DNA of 64,000 nt from Sphingopyxis terrae subsp. terrae NBRC 15098 (GCF_001598815.1 NZ_BCZQ01000012.1:62001-126000), one strand, 5' to 3'; counted from the first letter of the stretch, positions 7,741 through 17,246 are shown. Notes: generated by a model not told the origin, from the letters alone. Numbers and translations are program-made.

Positions 7741-7878
7741 CAACACATGACAAAAAGTTTTGTGACCGTGACACGCGGCGTGATTTGGTCGGTGCGCAGA
7801 TGGCAGCGAGCCTTGACCCTGCGCGCCCGCTGCGCCAAGGGCGGCGGCGATTGTTGCACCTGCGAAAGATGTGGACTC

Positions 7879-8802
7879 GTGGCCGATACGGCAGAAAAGA
7901 AACCACTCAGCTTTCAGGACATGATCCTGACGCTTCACGATTATTGGAGCGCGCGGGGCTGTGCGATCCTGCAGCCTTATGACATGCGGGTGGGCGCGGG
8001 GACGTTTCACCCGGCGACGACGCTGCGCAGCCTGGGGCCGGAGCCGTGGAATGTCGCCTATGTCCAGCCGAGCCGCCGCCCGACCGACGGCCGCTATGGC
8101 GAGAACCCGAACCGCCTTCAGCATTATTATCAATATCAGGTGATCCTGAAGCCGTCGCCCGCCGACCTGCAGGAACAATATCTCGGCAGCCTGGCCGCGA
8201 TCGGCATCGATCCGCTGCTCCACGATATCCGGTTCGTCGAGGATGACTGGGAATCGCCGACGCTCGGCGCATGGGGGCTGGGCTGGGAAGTCTGGTGCGA
8301 CGGGATGGAAGTCACCCAGTTCACTTATTTTCAGCAGATGGGCGGCTTCGACTGCAAACCCGTCGCGGGCGAGCTGACCTATGGGCTCGAACGCCTCGCC
8401 ATGTATATCCAGAATGTCGACAATGTGTACGACCTCAGGTTTTCCGACCCCGTCGGCGACGTGCCGGGTTTGAGCTATGGCGATGTCTTCCTCGAAAACG
8501 AGCGCCAATTCTCGAAATGGAATTTCGAGGTTGCCGACACCGATACGCTGTTCGCGGGGTTCAAGGCGGCCGAAGACGAATGCAAGCGCGCGATTGCGGC
8601 GAATGTGCCGCTTGCTGCGTACGACCAGGCGATCGAGGCGAGCCATTTGTTCAACCTCTTGCAAGCGCGCGGCGTGATCAGCGTGCAGGAACGCGCCAAT
8701 TACATGGCGCGCGTCCGCGACCTCGCGAAGGGAAGCTGCAAGGCGTGGATCGACAGCCAGTCCGAACGCTGGACCGAAAAATATCCGGGGTGGGTGCTGT
8801 GA
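7879..8802 (+). CDS. glyQ: Glycyl-tRNA synthetase alpha subunit
   Basis: Catalytic alpha subunit (307 residues) of the tetrameric bacterial GlyRS. It shows the conserved [42 protein letters not shown] and [19 protein letters not shown] blocks of the class II core. The GTG at 7879 is chosen because homology starts a few residues later; the in-frame extension upstream to 7747 is Arg- and Cys-rich and unlikely to be protein. The gene overlaps glyS by GTGA. Confidence 0.95.
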   Translation: MADTAEKKPLSFQDMILTLHDYWSARGCAILQPYDMRVGAGTFHPATTLRSLGPEPWNVAYVQPSRRPTDGRYGENPNRLQHYYQYQVILKPSPADLQEQYLGSLAAIGIDPLLHDIRFVEDDWESPTLGAWGLGWEVWCDGMEVTQFTYFQQMGGFDCKPVAGELTYGLERLAMYIQNVDNVYDLRFSDPVGDVPGLSYGDVFLENERQFSKWNFEVADTDTLFAGFKAAEDECKRAIAANVPLAAYDQAIEASHLFNLLQARGVISVQERANYMARVRDLAKGSCKAWIDSQSERWTEKYPGWVL

Positions 8803-11153
8803 CCGATTTTCTTCTCGAACTGCGCAGCGAGGAAATCCCCGCGCGGATGCAGGCGGGCGCGCGTGCCGAGCTGGAAAAGCTGTTCCGCGCGCAGATGGCA
8901 GCGGCGGGCATCGACGTCGGCAATCTGACCATCTGGTCGACCCCGCGCCGACTTGCGCTGATCGCAAAGGGGCTTCCGCAAGCGACCGCTGCGGTCAGCG
9001 AGGAAATCAAAGGGCCGCGCAGCAGTGCGCCGCCGCAGGCGCTCGAAGGCTTCCTCCGCAAGACCGGGTTGACGCAGGATCAACTCGAAGATCGCGATGG
9101 CGTTTACTTCGCCGTCATCGACAAGCCCGGCCGTGCGACGGCCGAGGTGCTCGCCGAGGCGATCCCCGCGATCGTCCGCGGCTTTGCCTGGCCCAAGTCG
9201 ATGCGCTGGGGCAAGGAAAGCGCAAGCAGCGAAAGCCTGCGCTGGGTGCGCCCGCTGTCGGGGATCGTCGCGATCTTCGGCGACGAATTGGTGCCGTGCG
9301 AAATCGGCGGGATCGCCAGCGGCTTCGTGACGCGCGGCCACCGCTTTCATTGCCCCGGCGAAATCACCATCGGATCGGCGGCGGATTATGCCGAAAAGCT
9401 GCGCGCCTGCCACGTCATCGTCGACCATGAGGAGCGGCAGGCGATCGTTCGCGATGGCGCCGCCAAGGCCGCGGCCGACGCCGGGCTGAGCCTTGTCGAG
9501 GACGAGGGGCTGGTGATCGAGAATGCGGGCCTCACCGAATGGCCGGTGCCGCTGCTCGGCCGCTTCGACGAAGCCTTCCTGGAGGTGCCGCCCGAGGTCA
9601 TTCAGCTTACCGCGCGCGTGAACCAGAAATATTTCGTCGTGAACGGGACGGACGGCAAGCTCGCCAACGGCTTCGTCTGCACCGCGAATATCGACGCCAA
9701 GGACGGCGGCGCGGAGATCGTCGCGGGCAATCGCAAGGTGCTGGCGGCGCGGCTTTCGGATGCGCGCTTCTTCTGGGAGCAGGACCAGAAGAAGACGCTG
9801 GAACAGCACGCCGAGAAGCTGGCGAACATCACCTTCCACGAAAAGCTCGGCACCGTAGCCGACAAGGTCGAGCGCGTCGCCAAGCTGGCGCGCTGGCTGG
9901 TCGAGGAAGGCATCATTATGCCTTCGAGTGTTCCCGCGCAGGCGGGAACCCAGAGCGGAGATGGGCCCACAGCGGATGGACGCTCTGGACCCCCGCCTTC
10001 GCGGGGGAACATGGACGTGTCTCGCGAGGAATTGGCCGACCAGGCCGAACTCGCCGCGCGATTGGCGAAAGCCGACCTCGTCACCGAGATGGTCGGCGAA
10101 TTCCCCGAATTGCAGGGCCTGATGGGCGGTTATTACGCCCGGGCCGAAGGCTTGCCCGACGCGGTCGCTGACGCGATCCGCGATCATTACAAGCCGGTCG
10201 GGCAGGGCGATGACGTGCCGACCGCGCCGGTGACGGTGGCTGTAGCGCTGGCGGACAAGCTGGATACGATCATGGCATTCTTCGGAATCGAAGAAGTCCC
10301 GACAGGATCTAGGGATCCCTTTGCGCTTCGCCGCGCCGCGCTTGGAATTATTCGTATCATACAGTCAAATGCGATCAGGCTTTCCTTGAGCGCGGTGACG
10401 TACAATGGAATGATTGTTCCAATTTTTCAGTCTTTTGCAGTACCAGAAGCAATTGATCGGGAGCACGTAAAGCGCGTTCTTGCTCCCGCGAAGAAGTTCC
10501 TTTCAGACGAAAGCGCTGCGAGCCAGTCCGTGCTGGAAGATAAATTTCTGGTCGAAGCTGAGCAATCGGCCGCGAGGTACGCCGTCGCTCAGGCATCCAT
10601 TATAAAATTGCTCGACTTCTTCGCCGACCGCCTCAAGGTCCAGCAGCGCGAAGCCGGCGTCCGTCACGACCTGATCGACGCGGTGTTTGCGCTCGGCGGC
10701 GAGGACGATCTCGTTCGCCTGCTCGCGCGGGTGAAGGCGTTGCAGGCGTTTATGGCGACCGAGGACGGCGCCAATCTGCTTGCGGGCTACAAGCGCGCGG
10801 CGAATATATTGAAGCAAGCCGAAAAAGACGTCGTCCCCGCGCAGGCGGGGACCGCTGGCGGCACTGCTCCCACGATAACGGCCCCCGCCTTCGCGGGGGC
10901 GACGGATGTGGACAAGGCGCTGCTCGCCGCGCTCGACGCCGCCGAGCCCGCGGCGTCTGCTGCGGTTGCCGACGAACGCTTTACCGACGCCATGGCGGCG
11001 CTCGCCAGCCTGCGCGCGCCGATCGATGCCTTTTTCGACGGCGTGATGGTCAACGATCCCGACGAAGCGGTGCGCGCCTATCGGCTCGGCCTGCTGTCGC
11101 GCTTTACCGGCGCGGTGCATGGCGTTGCCGATTTCTCGAAGATCGAGGGCTGA
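8799..11153 (+). CDS. glyS: Glycyl-tRNA synthetase beta subunit, with in-frame repeat insertions
   Basis: Beta subunit (tRNA recognition) with GTG start coupled to glyQ. At 784 residues it is clearly longer than the usual 690 or so. Three unusual segments explain this. Residues about 377-405 ([12 protein letters not shown]...SGPPPSRGN) and 677-702 ([12 protein letters not shown]...[10 protein letters not shown]) are translations of palindromic repeats also seen outside genes. Residues about 505-605 are encoded by a strikingly AT-richer stretch with rare codons (ATA, TCA, AGG, GTA). The conserved N-terminal [15 protein letters not shown], the RVNQKYF region and the C-terminal DALR-like domain ([22 protein letters not shown]) are intact and in frame, so the protein should be functional. 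Confidence 0.95.
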   Translation: MTDFLLELRSEEIPARMQAGARAELEKLFRAQMAAAGIDVGNLTIWSTPRRLALIAKGLPQATAAVSEEIKGPRSSAPPQALEGFLRKTGLTQDQLEDRDGVYFAVIDKPGRATAEVLAEAIPAIVRGFAWPKSMRWGKESASSESLRWVRPLSGIVAIFGDELVPCEIGGIASGFVTRGHRFHCPGEITIGSAADYAEKLRACHVIVDHEERQAIVRDGAAKAAADAGLSLVEDEGLVIENAGLTEWPVPLLGRFDEAFLEVPPEVIQLTARVNQKYFVVNGTDGKLANGFVCTANIDAKDGGAEIVAGNRKVLAARLSDARFFWEQDQKKTLEQHAEKLANITFHEKLGTVADKVERVAKLARWLVEEGIIMPSSVPAQAGTQSGDGPTADGRSGPPPSRGNMDVSREELADQAELAARLAKADLVTEMVGEFPELQGLMGGYYARAEGLPDAVADAIRDHYKPVGQGDDVPTAPVTVAVALADKLDTIMAFFGIEEVPTGSRDPFALRRAALGIIRIIQSNAIRLSLSAVTYNGMIVPIFQSFAVPEAIDREHVKRVLAPAKKFLSDESAASQSVLEDKFLVEAEQSAARYAVAQASIIKLLDFFADRLKVQQREAGVRHDLIDAVFALGGEDDLVRLLARVKALQAFMATEDGANLLAGYKRAANILKQAEKDVVPAQAGTAGGTAPTITAPAFAGATDVDKALLAALDAAEPAASAAVADERFTDAMAALASLRAPIDAFFDGVMVNDPDEAVRAYRLGLLSRFTGAVHGVADFSKIEG
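9929..10011. repeat. Palindromic repeat inserted in frame in glyS (copy 1)
   Basis: An 83-bp element made of two inverted arms, each itself a hairpin: TTCCCGC-GCAG-GCGGGAA on the left and CCCCCGC-CTTC-GCGGGGG on the right, with CAGAGCG / CGCTCTG pairing between them. It is read through as 28 extra residues of GlyS without a frameshift or stop. Confidence 0.85.
10300..10620 (+). other. AT-rich, atypical-codon segment inside glyS
   Basis: Composition and codon choice change sharply within the open frame. Runs such as ATT CGT ATC ATA CAG TCA and ATG ATT GTT CCA ATT TTT contrast with the GC-ending codons on both sides. The encoded segment lies just before the C-terminal [11 protein letters not shown] motif and appears longer than in typical GlyS. 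Recombination with a foreign allele is the simplest reading. Confidence 0.6.
10829..10904. repeat. Palindromic repeat inserted in frame in glyS (copy 2)
   Basis: A 76-bp element of the same family: left arm CGTCGTCCCCGC-GCAG-GCGGGG, right arm CCCCCGC-CTTC-GCGGGGGCGACG, the outer ends complementary with one mismatch. It adds about 26 residues (VVPAQAGT...[10 protein letters not shown]) between the DALR-like region and the C-terminal helices of GlyS. Confidence 0.85.
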
Positions 11154-11265
11154 CGCGCCGGCTATCCGCCAGAGCTTATAACGAACGAAGTAAAACTGAA
11201 TCGACCAACCGCGATTGCATACCTATCCAGCCGCGACCTCCTCCCCGGGGCAGCAGGAGTAAGAC

Positions 11266-13926
11266 ATGACGAAGATGGTGCATTTGTTCGGCGGCGCGGC
11301 CACGACGGCCGAGCGTTCGAAGGAATTGCTGGGCGGCAAGGGATCGAACCTTGCCGAAATGGCGTCGATCGGCCTGCCGGTCCCGCCGGGCTTTACGATC
11401 ACCACCGACGTCTGCACCGCCTATTACGCCAACGGCGAAGCGTTTCCCGACGGGCTGACCGCCGACGTCGAAAATGGCATCGCGCATATCGAGGGGATCA
11501 CCGGCAAGCGGTTCGGCGACGCGGCGAACCCGCTGCTCGTTTCGGTCCGGTCGGGCGCGCGCGTGTCGATGCCGGGGATGATGGACACCGTCCTCAACCT
11601 CGGGCTCAACGATGCGACCGTCGCGGGGCTTTCCGAAGCCTCGGGCGACCCGCGTTTCGCGTGGGACAGCTATCGCCGCTTCATCCAGATGTACGCCGAC
11701 GTCGTCATGGGCCTGGACCATGCCGAGTTCGAGGAAGCGCTGGAAATCGCCAAGGAAGACAAGGGCTTTTTCCTCGACACGGAGATGTCGGCTGAAGACT
11801 GGCAGGCGCTGGTCAAGGAATATCAGGCGATCGTCGAGCGCGAGACCGGCGCACCCTTTCCGCAGGAACCGAAGGACCAGCTGTGGGGCGCGATCGGCGC
11901 CGTCTTTGCGAGCTGGGAAAGCGACCGGGCGAAAGTCTATCGCCGCCTGAACTCGATCCCCGGCGAATGGGGCACCGCGGTCAATGTGCAGGCGATGGTG
12001 TTCGGCAATATGGGCGACACATCGGCGACCGGCGTTGCCTTCACGCGCGATCCCGCGACCGGCGAGCGCGCTTGGTACGGCGAATGGCTGATCAATGCGC
12101 AGGGAGAGGACGTCGTCGCCGGCATCCGCACGCCGCAGTATCTGACGAAAATCGCGCGCGAAAAGGCGGGGGCAAAGCCGCTGTCGATGGAAGAGGCGAT
12201 GCCCGAAACCTTCGGGGAATTGGGCCGCGTCTTCGACACGCTCGAAACCCATTACCGCGACATGCAGGATATCGAATTCACCGTCGAACGCGGGACGCTG
12301 TGGATGCTGCAGACGCGATCGGGCAAGCGCACCGCCAAGGCGGCGCTGCGCATCGCCGTCGAAATGGCGGCCGAAGGGCTGATTTCCGAAGAGGAAGCGG
12401 TCGGCCGTGTCGATCCGGGTGCGCTCGACCAGCTGCTCCACCCGACGCTCGACCCGAAGGCGCCGCGCGACGTTCTGACCAAGGGGCTCCCGGCCAGCCC
12501 CGGCGCCGCGTCGGGCAAGATCATGTTCGACGCCGACAGCGCCGAAAAGGCGGCGGGCATGGGTGAGGCGGTGATCCTCGTCCGCGTCGAAACCAGCCCT
12601 GAGGATATTCACGGCATGCACGCCGCCAAGGGCATCCTGACCGCGCGCGGCGGGATGACGAGCCACGCGGCGGTGGTTGCGCGCGGCATGGGGCGCCCCT
12701 GCGTCTCGGGCGCCGGCGGGCTGGCGATCGACGGCAATGCGCGCGTGCTGCGCGTCGCGGGGCGCGAGCTTCGCGAAGGCGATGTCATCACGCTCGACGG
12801 ATCGACCGGCGAAGTGATGGCGGGCGAGGTTCCGACGCTCCAGCCCGAACTGGTCGGCGATTTCGGCACGCTGATGGGCTGGGCCGACAAGGTGCGCCGC
12901 ATGAAGGTGCGCACCAACGCCGAAACCCCCGCCGACGCGCAGGTCGCGCGCGATTTCGGTGCCGAGGGCATCGGGCTGTGCCGCACCGAGCATATGTTCT
13001 TCGACGCCGCGCGGATTACTGCGGTGCGCGAGATGATCCTGGCCGACAGCGAGGACGGCCGCCGCGCCGCGCTCGCCAAGCTGCTGCCTGAACAGCGCGG
13101 CGACTTTGCGGCGATCTTCGGCGTGATGGCGGGGCTGCCGGTCACGATCCGGCTGCTTGACCCGCCGCTGCACGAATTCCTGCCGACGCGCGAGGAGGAT
13201 TTTGCCGATGTCGCCGCCGCGGCAGGGGTGGGGGTCGAGGCGCTGAAGGCGCGGGCGAACGAACTCCATGAATTCAACCCGATGCTCGGCCACCGCGGTT
13301 GCCGCCTTGGCGTCACTTACCCCGAAATCTACGAGATGCAGGCGCGGGCGATCTTCGAGGCGGCGTGCGACGTCGCTGCCGAAACCGGCGCGGCGCCGAT
13401 CCCCGAGGTGATGATCCCGCTGGTGGCGACGCGCCGCGAATTCGATCTGATGAAGGCGGTCGTCGACGCGCAGGCGAAGGCGGTGTTCGCCGAAAAGGGG
13501 CGCGAGATCGCCTATCTTGTCGGGACGATGATCGAACTGCCGCGCGCTGCGCTGATGGCGGGCGAGATCGCCGAAACGGCGGAATTCTTCTCGTTCGGTA
13601 CCAACGACCTCACGCAGACGACGATCGGGATCAGCCGTGACGACGCGGGCCGATTCCTGACGCAATATGTCGACAAGGGCATCTTCCTGACCGATCCGTT
13701 CGTCAGCCTGGACGTCGACGGCGTCGGGCAGTTGATCGAGATCGCCGCCGAGCGCGGCCGTGGTGCCCGCGCGGGGATCAAGATGGGCATTTGCGGCGAG
13801 CATGGCGGCGATGCGCCGAGCATCCACTTCTGCGAACAGACCGGGCTCGACTATGTCAGCGCCTCGCCCTACCGTGTGCCCATCGCACGTCTGGCAGCAG
13901 CACAGGCGGCGCTGAAGAGGGGATGA
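11266..13926 (+). CDS. ppdK: Pyruvate, phosphate dikinase
   Basis: Interconverts ATP + phosphate + pyruvate and AMP + diphosphate + phosphoenolpyruvate. The full-length 886 residues comprise the ATP-grasp domain (about 1-350), the swivelling phosphohistidine domain with GGMTSHAAVVA (His467), and the C-terminal PEP/pyruvate barrel with GLCRTEHMFF and GICGEHGGD (Cys843). AGGAG eight bases upstream supports the ATG. In sphingomonads this enzyme usually serves gluconeogenesis or PEP supply. It is followed after 4 bp by the DUF1214 gene. Confidence 0.97.
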   Translation: MTKMVHLFGGAATTAERSKELLGGKGSNLAEMASIGLPVPPGFTITTDVCTAYYANGEAFPDGLTADVENGIAHIEGITGKRFGDAANPLLVSVRSGARVSMPGMMDTVLNLGLNDATVAGLSEASGDPRFAWDSYRRFIQMYADVVMGLDHAEFEEALEIAKEDKGFFLDTEMSAEDWQALVKEYQAIVERETGAPFPQEPKDQLWGAIGAVFASWESDRAKVYRRLNSIPGEWGTAVNVQAMVFGNMGDTSATGVAFTRDPATGERAWYGEWLINAQGEDVVAGIRTPQYLTKIAREKAGAKPLSMEEAMPETFGELGRVFDTLETHYRDMQDIEFTVERGTLWMLQTRSGKRTAKAALRIAVEMAAEGLISEEEAVGRVDPGALDQLLHPTLDPKAPRDVLTKGLPASPGAASGKIMFDADSAEKAAGMGEAVILVRVETSPEDIHGMHAAKGILTARGGMTSHAAVVARGMGRPCVSGAGGLAIDGNARVLRVAGRELREGDVITLDGSTGEVMAGEVPTLQPELVGDFGTLMGWADKVRRMKVRTNAETPADAQVARDFGAEGIGLCRTEHMFFDAARITAVREMILADSEDGRRAALAKLLPEQRGDFAAIFGVMAGLPVTIRLLDPPLHEFLPTREEDFADVAAAAGVGVEALKARANELHEFNPMLGHRGCRLGVTYPEIYEMQARAIFEAACDVAAETGAAPIPEVMIPLVATRREFDLMKAVVDAQAKAVFAEKGREIAYLVGTMIELPRAALMAGEIAETAEFFSFGTNDLTQTTIGISRDDAGRFLTQYVDKGIFLTDPFVSLDVDGVGQLIEIAAERGRGARAGIKMGICGEHGGDAPSIHFCEQTGLDYVSASPYRVPIARLAAAQAALKRG

Positions 13927-13930
13927 CGCC

Positions 13931-14506
13931 ATGAAGAGCTGGCACCGCTATGCGATCACCCTGGTGGGCGGGATAGCGGTGGGGCTCGGCGGCGCCTGGG
14001 GCCTGACCCGTGGCGGGCTCGGCGATGGCGCGATCCGCAACGGCCCGTGGACGACGTCGCTCGGCTATGGGACGAAGGCGACCGATCCGCTGACGCGCGC
14101 GATGGTCGCGCGGTCGGGGCTGCTCGCGCTGCCGGCAAAGGAGACGCTCTACTGGATGGCGCGCACCGACGCCTCGGGCGCGCGGCTCGACGGCAATTGC
14201 CGCTACCGTCTGTCGGGAAAGCCGCTCGATGCGCGCTGGTGGAGCGTGACCGTCTATGACGCCAAAGGCTATCTGGTCGCCAATGCCGCGAATATCTGGT
14301 CGGTCAACGGCGCCAGTGTCCCGCTCGACGACAAGGGCGAATGGCATGTGACCATCGCGCCCGACCGGCCCGCCGATGGCGCTTGGCTTCCCGGGATCAA
14401 GGGGCAGCCGTTCGACCTGACGCTGCGCATGTACAATCCGGGCGCTGGCGTCCGCGCCGGGCCATCGGCGGCCGCGCTGCCCGCGATCGTCAAGGAGGGG
14501 TGCTGA
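13931..14506 (+). CDS. DUF1214 domain protein, membrane-anchored
   Basis: A 191-residue protein with one N-terminal helix (residues 8-26, YAITLVGGIAVGLGGAWGL) and a DUF1214 beta domain. Visible family landmarks are ARTDASGARLDGNCRYRLSG, WWSVTVYDAKGYLV and the C-terminal LTLRMYNPG. It forms a pair with the DUF1254 gene that follows by a single base. Proteins with both domains fused are widespread and uncharacterised; here they are separate subunits. Function unknown. Confidence 0.82.
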   Translation: MKSWHRYAITLVGGIAVGLGGAWGLTRGGLGDGAIRNGPWTTSLGYGTKATDPLTRAMVARSGLLALPAKETLYWMARTDASGARLDGNCRYRLSGKPLDARWWSVTVYDAKGYLVANAANIWSVNGASVPLDDKGEWHVTIAPDRPADGAWLPGIKGQPFDLTLRMYNPGAGVRAGPSAAALPAIVKEGC

Positions 14507-14507
14507 C

Positions 14508-15035
14508 ATGCGCCGCTGGATCGGACCGCTCGCTTTCGGGCTGATCGTCGCGCTCGCGGCCGGCTATGCGGCCATCGCCGCCATCCCCTATGGCATGATG
14601 AAGATTGCGATGGACCGGCTTGGCCGCGGCGGTATCAATCAGATGTCGCAGGGGCCGCTCGCGACGCCCGCGCGCCAGCCTGTCGTGCGGCCGAGCCCCG
14701 ATCTTGCCTATTCCAGCTGTCCGTTCGACCTTGCGGCGGGGCCGCTCGAGATTATGGTCGTGCCGGTCCCGGGGCGCTATTCTTCGCTCAGCATCTTCGA
14801 TGCCGCGACCGACGTCGCCTTCGTGCGCAATGACGTCGAAGCGGGCGGAAAACCCTATCGAATCATCGTCGCGCGCGAAGGGCAGGTGGTGCCGCCGGGC
14901 GCCGAAGTGGTGCGCGTCGGCCACGATCGCGGGATTGCGCTGATTCGCCTGCTGCTGAAGAATCCTGCGGAAATCGGGTCGCTCGACGCAATTCGCCGCC
15001 AATCGACCTGTCGAACCGTCACAAAGTCGAAATAG
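14508..15035 (+). CDS. DUF1254 domain protein, membrane-anchored
   Basis: A 175-residue protein with an N-terminal membrane helix (about 5-28) and a short DUF1254 domain (NQMSQGPLATPARQPVVRPSPDLAYSS, then VPVPGRYSSLSIFDAATDVAF). It is cotranscribed with the DUF1214 gene and probably acts with it at the membrane or in the periplasm. No catalytic residues are recognised. Confidence 0.8.
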   Translation: MRRWIGPLAFGLIVALAAGYAAIAAIPYGMMKIAMDRLGRGGINQMSQGPLATPARQPVVRPSPDLAYSSCPFDLAAGPLEIMVVPVPGRYSSLSIFDAATDVAFVRNDVEAGGKPYRIIVAREGQVVPPGAEVVRVGHDRGIALIRLLLKNPAEIGSLDAIRRQSTCRTVTKSK

Positions 15036-15039
15036 GGGG

Positions 15040-15068
15040 TTGCACGCCCCGCCGACTGCTCCTAAAGG
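15040..15068 (+). promoter_or_regulatory. Promoter of tRNA-Arg
   Basis: TTGCAC (15040-15045) and TAAAGG (15063-15068) with a 17-bp spacer, ending 11 bases before the mature tRNA start. It lies just past the stop codon of the DUF1254 gene, so the tRNA is probably transcribed independently. Confidence 0.5.
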
Positions 15069-15079
15069 CACCGCTCCAC

Positions 15080-15156
15080 GCACCCGTAGCTCAGCTGGAT
15101 AGAGCATCAGACTACGAATCTGAGGGTCGGACGTTCGAATCGTTCCGGGTGCGCCA
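15080..15156 (+). tRNA. tRNA-Arg (anticodon ACG)
   Basis: A complete 77-nt cloverleaf: acceptor GCACCCG / CGGGTGC, D-arm GCTCAGCTGGATAGAGC, anticodon arm TCAGA-CTACGAA-TCTGA with anticodon ACG, and T-arm with GTTCGAATC. G is the discriminator and CCA is encoded. The A at position 34 is normally deaminated to inosine, so it reads CGU, CGC and CGA. Confidence 0.97.
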
Positions 15157-15283
15157 TTCCCCTTCGACATCGAAATTCAGGATTCGCGGGCGCGACCGTG
15201 CATAGCTATGCCCTGTTGCATCGCTGCCGGGCCTGCGACATTCCGGACGCGATCCGGCCATGATGGACCGGCGAGGGAGAGTC

Positions 15284-16255
15284 ATGAGCGAAGCCATCGT
15301 CACGGTCGATATCGGCGGCACGCACGCCCGTTTCGCGATCGCCGAGGTGGCGGCCGGCCGCGTTGTCTCGCTCGGGCCCGAAACGACGCTGCATACAAAA
15401 GACCACGCCAGCTTTCAGACCGCCTGGCAGGATTTCGAGCGGCGGCAGGGCGGTGCGCTCCCGCGCGCCGTCGCCATTGCGATCGCGGGGCCGACGCGCG
15501 GCGAGATCATTCGCTTCACCAACAATCCCTGGATCATTCGCCCGGCGCTGATCGGCGAGAAGCTGAATGTCGACCGCTATACGCTGGTCAATGATTTCGA
15601 GGCTGTCGGTCATGCGGTCGCGCAGGCCGAGGCGCAATATTTCGAGCGGCTGACAGGCCCTGACGAGCCGCTTCCCGCAATGGGAACGGTCAGCGTTATC
15701 GGCCCCGGGACCGGGCTTGGCGTCGCGCATGTATGGCGCGATGGGACCGACTATCGCGTCCAGGCGACCGAAGGCGGACATGTCGATTTCGCGCCGCTCG
15801 ACAGCATCGAGGACGCCATCCTCGCGCGGCTGCGCAAACGCCATCGCCGCGTGTCGGTAGAGCGTATCGTATCCGGTCCCGGCATCGTCGATATTTATGA
15901 AACGCTGGCGAGCATGGAAGGACGCGCGATCACTCCGCTCGATGACCGCACGATATGGGCAGCGGCGATGAGCGGAGAGGATGCGCTGGCGGCTGCGGCT
16001 GCGGATCGCTTCTGTCTGTCGCTCGGCAGCGTTGCAGGCGACCTTGCGCTTGCACAGGGGGCCAGCGGCGTCGTGATCGCGGGGGGGCTTGGCCTGCGTA
16101 TCCGCGACCAGCTCGTCCGGTCGGGTTTCCCCGAGCGCTTCGTCGCCAAGGGGCGCTTCGAGAATTTCATGGCGGCGATCCCGGTCAAATTGATTACCCA
16201 CCCGCAGCCCGGCCTTTTCGGTGCCGCTGCGGCATTCGCGCGCCAGCATCGCTGA
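15284..16255 (+). CDS. glk: Glucokinase
   Basis: Phosphorylates glucose to glucose 6-phosphate, feeding the Entner-Doudoroff route usual in sphingomonads. The 323-residue protein has the ASKHA phosphate-1 motif DIGGTHARFAI, the catalytic NDFEAVGHAV region, GPGTGLGVAHV (phosphate 2) and EGGHVDFAP, as in the bacterial Glk family. ATG 15284 is preceded by GGGAG; the ATG at 15260 lacks such a site. The next gene starts 45 bp downstream. Confidence 0.95.
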   Translation: MSEAIVTVDIGGTHARFAIAEVAAGRVVSLGPETTLHTKDHASFQTAWQDFERRQGGALPRAVAIAIAGPTRGEIIRFTNNPWIIRPALIGEKLNVDRYTLVNDFEAVGHAVAQAEAQYFERLTGPDEPLPAMGTVSVIGPGTGLGVAHVWRDGTDYRVQATEGGHVDFAPLDSIEDAILARLRKRHRRVSVERIVSGPGIVDIYETLASMEGRAITPLDDRTIWAAAMSGEDALAAAAADRFCLSLGSVAGDLALAQGASGVVIAGGLGLRIRDQLVRSGFPERFVAKGRFENFMAAIPVKLITHPQPGLFGAAAAFARQHR

Positions 16256-16300
16256 AAAAATCCGCTGGCGCGAGGGCGCAAAAGGCGGCAGCAAGGGGGC

Positions 16301-17041
16301 ATGTCCGCGCGCCCCGTCCTCGGTATTATCGCCTGCAACCGCACCGTCGGGACAGAGGTCGCGCAAACGGTGATCAACCGCTATGCGACCGCCGCGATGC
16401 GCTACGCCGATTGCGCGGCGCTCATCATCCCGTCGCTTCCCGACCATATGCACGCGCGCGAGATCGTCGGACGGCTCGACGGCGTGCTGCTCACCGGAAC
16501 GCCGTCGAATGTCGCGCCGGCGCTCTATGGCGATATGGTGGAAGGCGAGGGGCCGTTCGACCCCGATCGCGATCGGATGATGATCGAGCTTGTCGAAGCG
16601 ACGGTCGCCGCGCAGCGCCCGCTGTTCGGCATCTGCCGGGGTTTTCAGGAAATCAACGTGGCGTTGGGCGGAACGCTGCGCCGCGATACGTCGGCGAGCG
16701 ACGAACTGCTGCACCATCACGCGCCCGACGATGCCGCTTTCGACGCGATGTTCGATCATCGGCACAAGGTCGATCTCGTCGAAGGGGGCCTGCTTGCGTC
16801 GGCCTATGCCGCGCCCTCGCTCGAGGTCAATTCGGTTCATTATCAGGGCATCGGCGCGCTCGCCGACAGCCTGGAGGTCGAAGCGCGTGCACCCGACGGA
16901 CTGGTCGAAGCCTATAGCGCGCGGCCGAACGGAGCGCCGTTGCTCGCGGTGCAATGGCACCCCGAATGGGCGACCGACGGCAATGATCAGAGCCAGACCT
17001 ATTTCCACCTTCTCGGCCGCGCGCTAAGAGGCGAACTATGA
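16301..17041 (+). CDS. puuD: Gamma-glutamyl-gamma-aminobutyrate hydrolase-like (PuuD, peptidase C26)
   Basis: A class I glutamine-amidotransferase-like hydrolase of 246 residues. The catalytic triad is visible: Cys112 in FGICRGFQE, and His220 and Glu222 in QWHPEW. PuuD hydrolyses gamma-glutamyl-GABA to glutamate and GABA in the gamma-glutamylated putrescine pathway. PuuA- and PuuB-like genes lie 7-12 kb away, which supports this assignment over other C26 peptidases. Confidence 0.85.
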   Translation: MSARPVLGIIACNRTVGTEVAQTVINRYATAAMRYADCAALIIPSLPDHMHAREIVGRLDGVLLTGTPSNVAPALYGDMVEGEGPFDPDRDRMMIELVEATVAAQRPLFGICRGFQEINVALGGTLRRDTSASDELLHHHAPDDAAFDAMFDHRHKVDLVEGGLLASAYAAPSLEVNSVHYQGIGALADSLEVEARAPDGLVEAYSARPNGAPLLAVQWHPEWATDGNDQSQTYFHLLGRALRGEL

Positions 17042-17106
17042 ACCGCCGCGTCACCCGATATGATCGCTATCTCGCGCGGATCAGCTTTTCGCCCTGATTG
17101 AAGAAC

Positions 17107-17228
17107 GCCCCTCCCGCTGGCGGGAGGGGGCGGGGGTGGGGTGAGCCACAGGCGAACGTCCATCCTCTCGTCCTTCGGAGCGCGCTTCGCGCGTGCCCAC
17201 CCCCAACCCCTCCCGCCTGCGGGAGGGG
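17107..17228. repeat. Extragenic palindrome (CCCTCCCGC family)
   Basis: Inverted arms CGCCCCTCCCGCTGGCGGGA... (from 17107) and ...CCCCTCCCGCCTGCGGGAGG (to 17228), each a small hairpin, flank about 60 bp. The element fills most of the 205-bp gap between the puuD-like and aminotransferase genes, which are codirectional. Confidence 0.7.
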
Positions 17229-17246
17229 AATTTCAGGATCAGAAAC

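Noticed and set aside
7747-7878. N-terminal extension of GlyQ from ATG 7747
   Set aside because: The extra 44 residues are Arg- and Cys-rich, lie over promoter-like dyads and are not typical of GlyQ; homology starts after GTG 7879.
11176-13932. Long minus-strand open frame (918 codons) opposite ppdK
   Set aside because: It is a mirror of the GC-rich codon pattern of ppdK, His/Arg-rich with no family motif, while ppdK is unambiguous.
15206-17008. 600-codon minus-strand frame opposite glk and puuD
   Set aside because: It spans two well-identified plus-strand genes and shows no recognisable domain.
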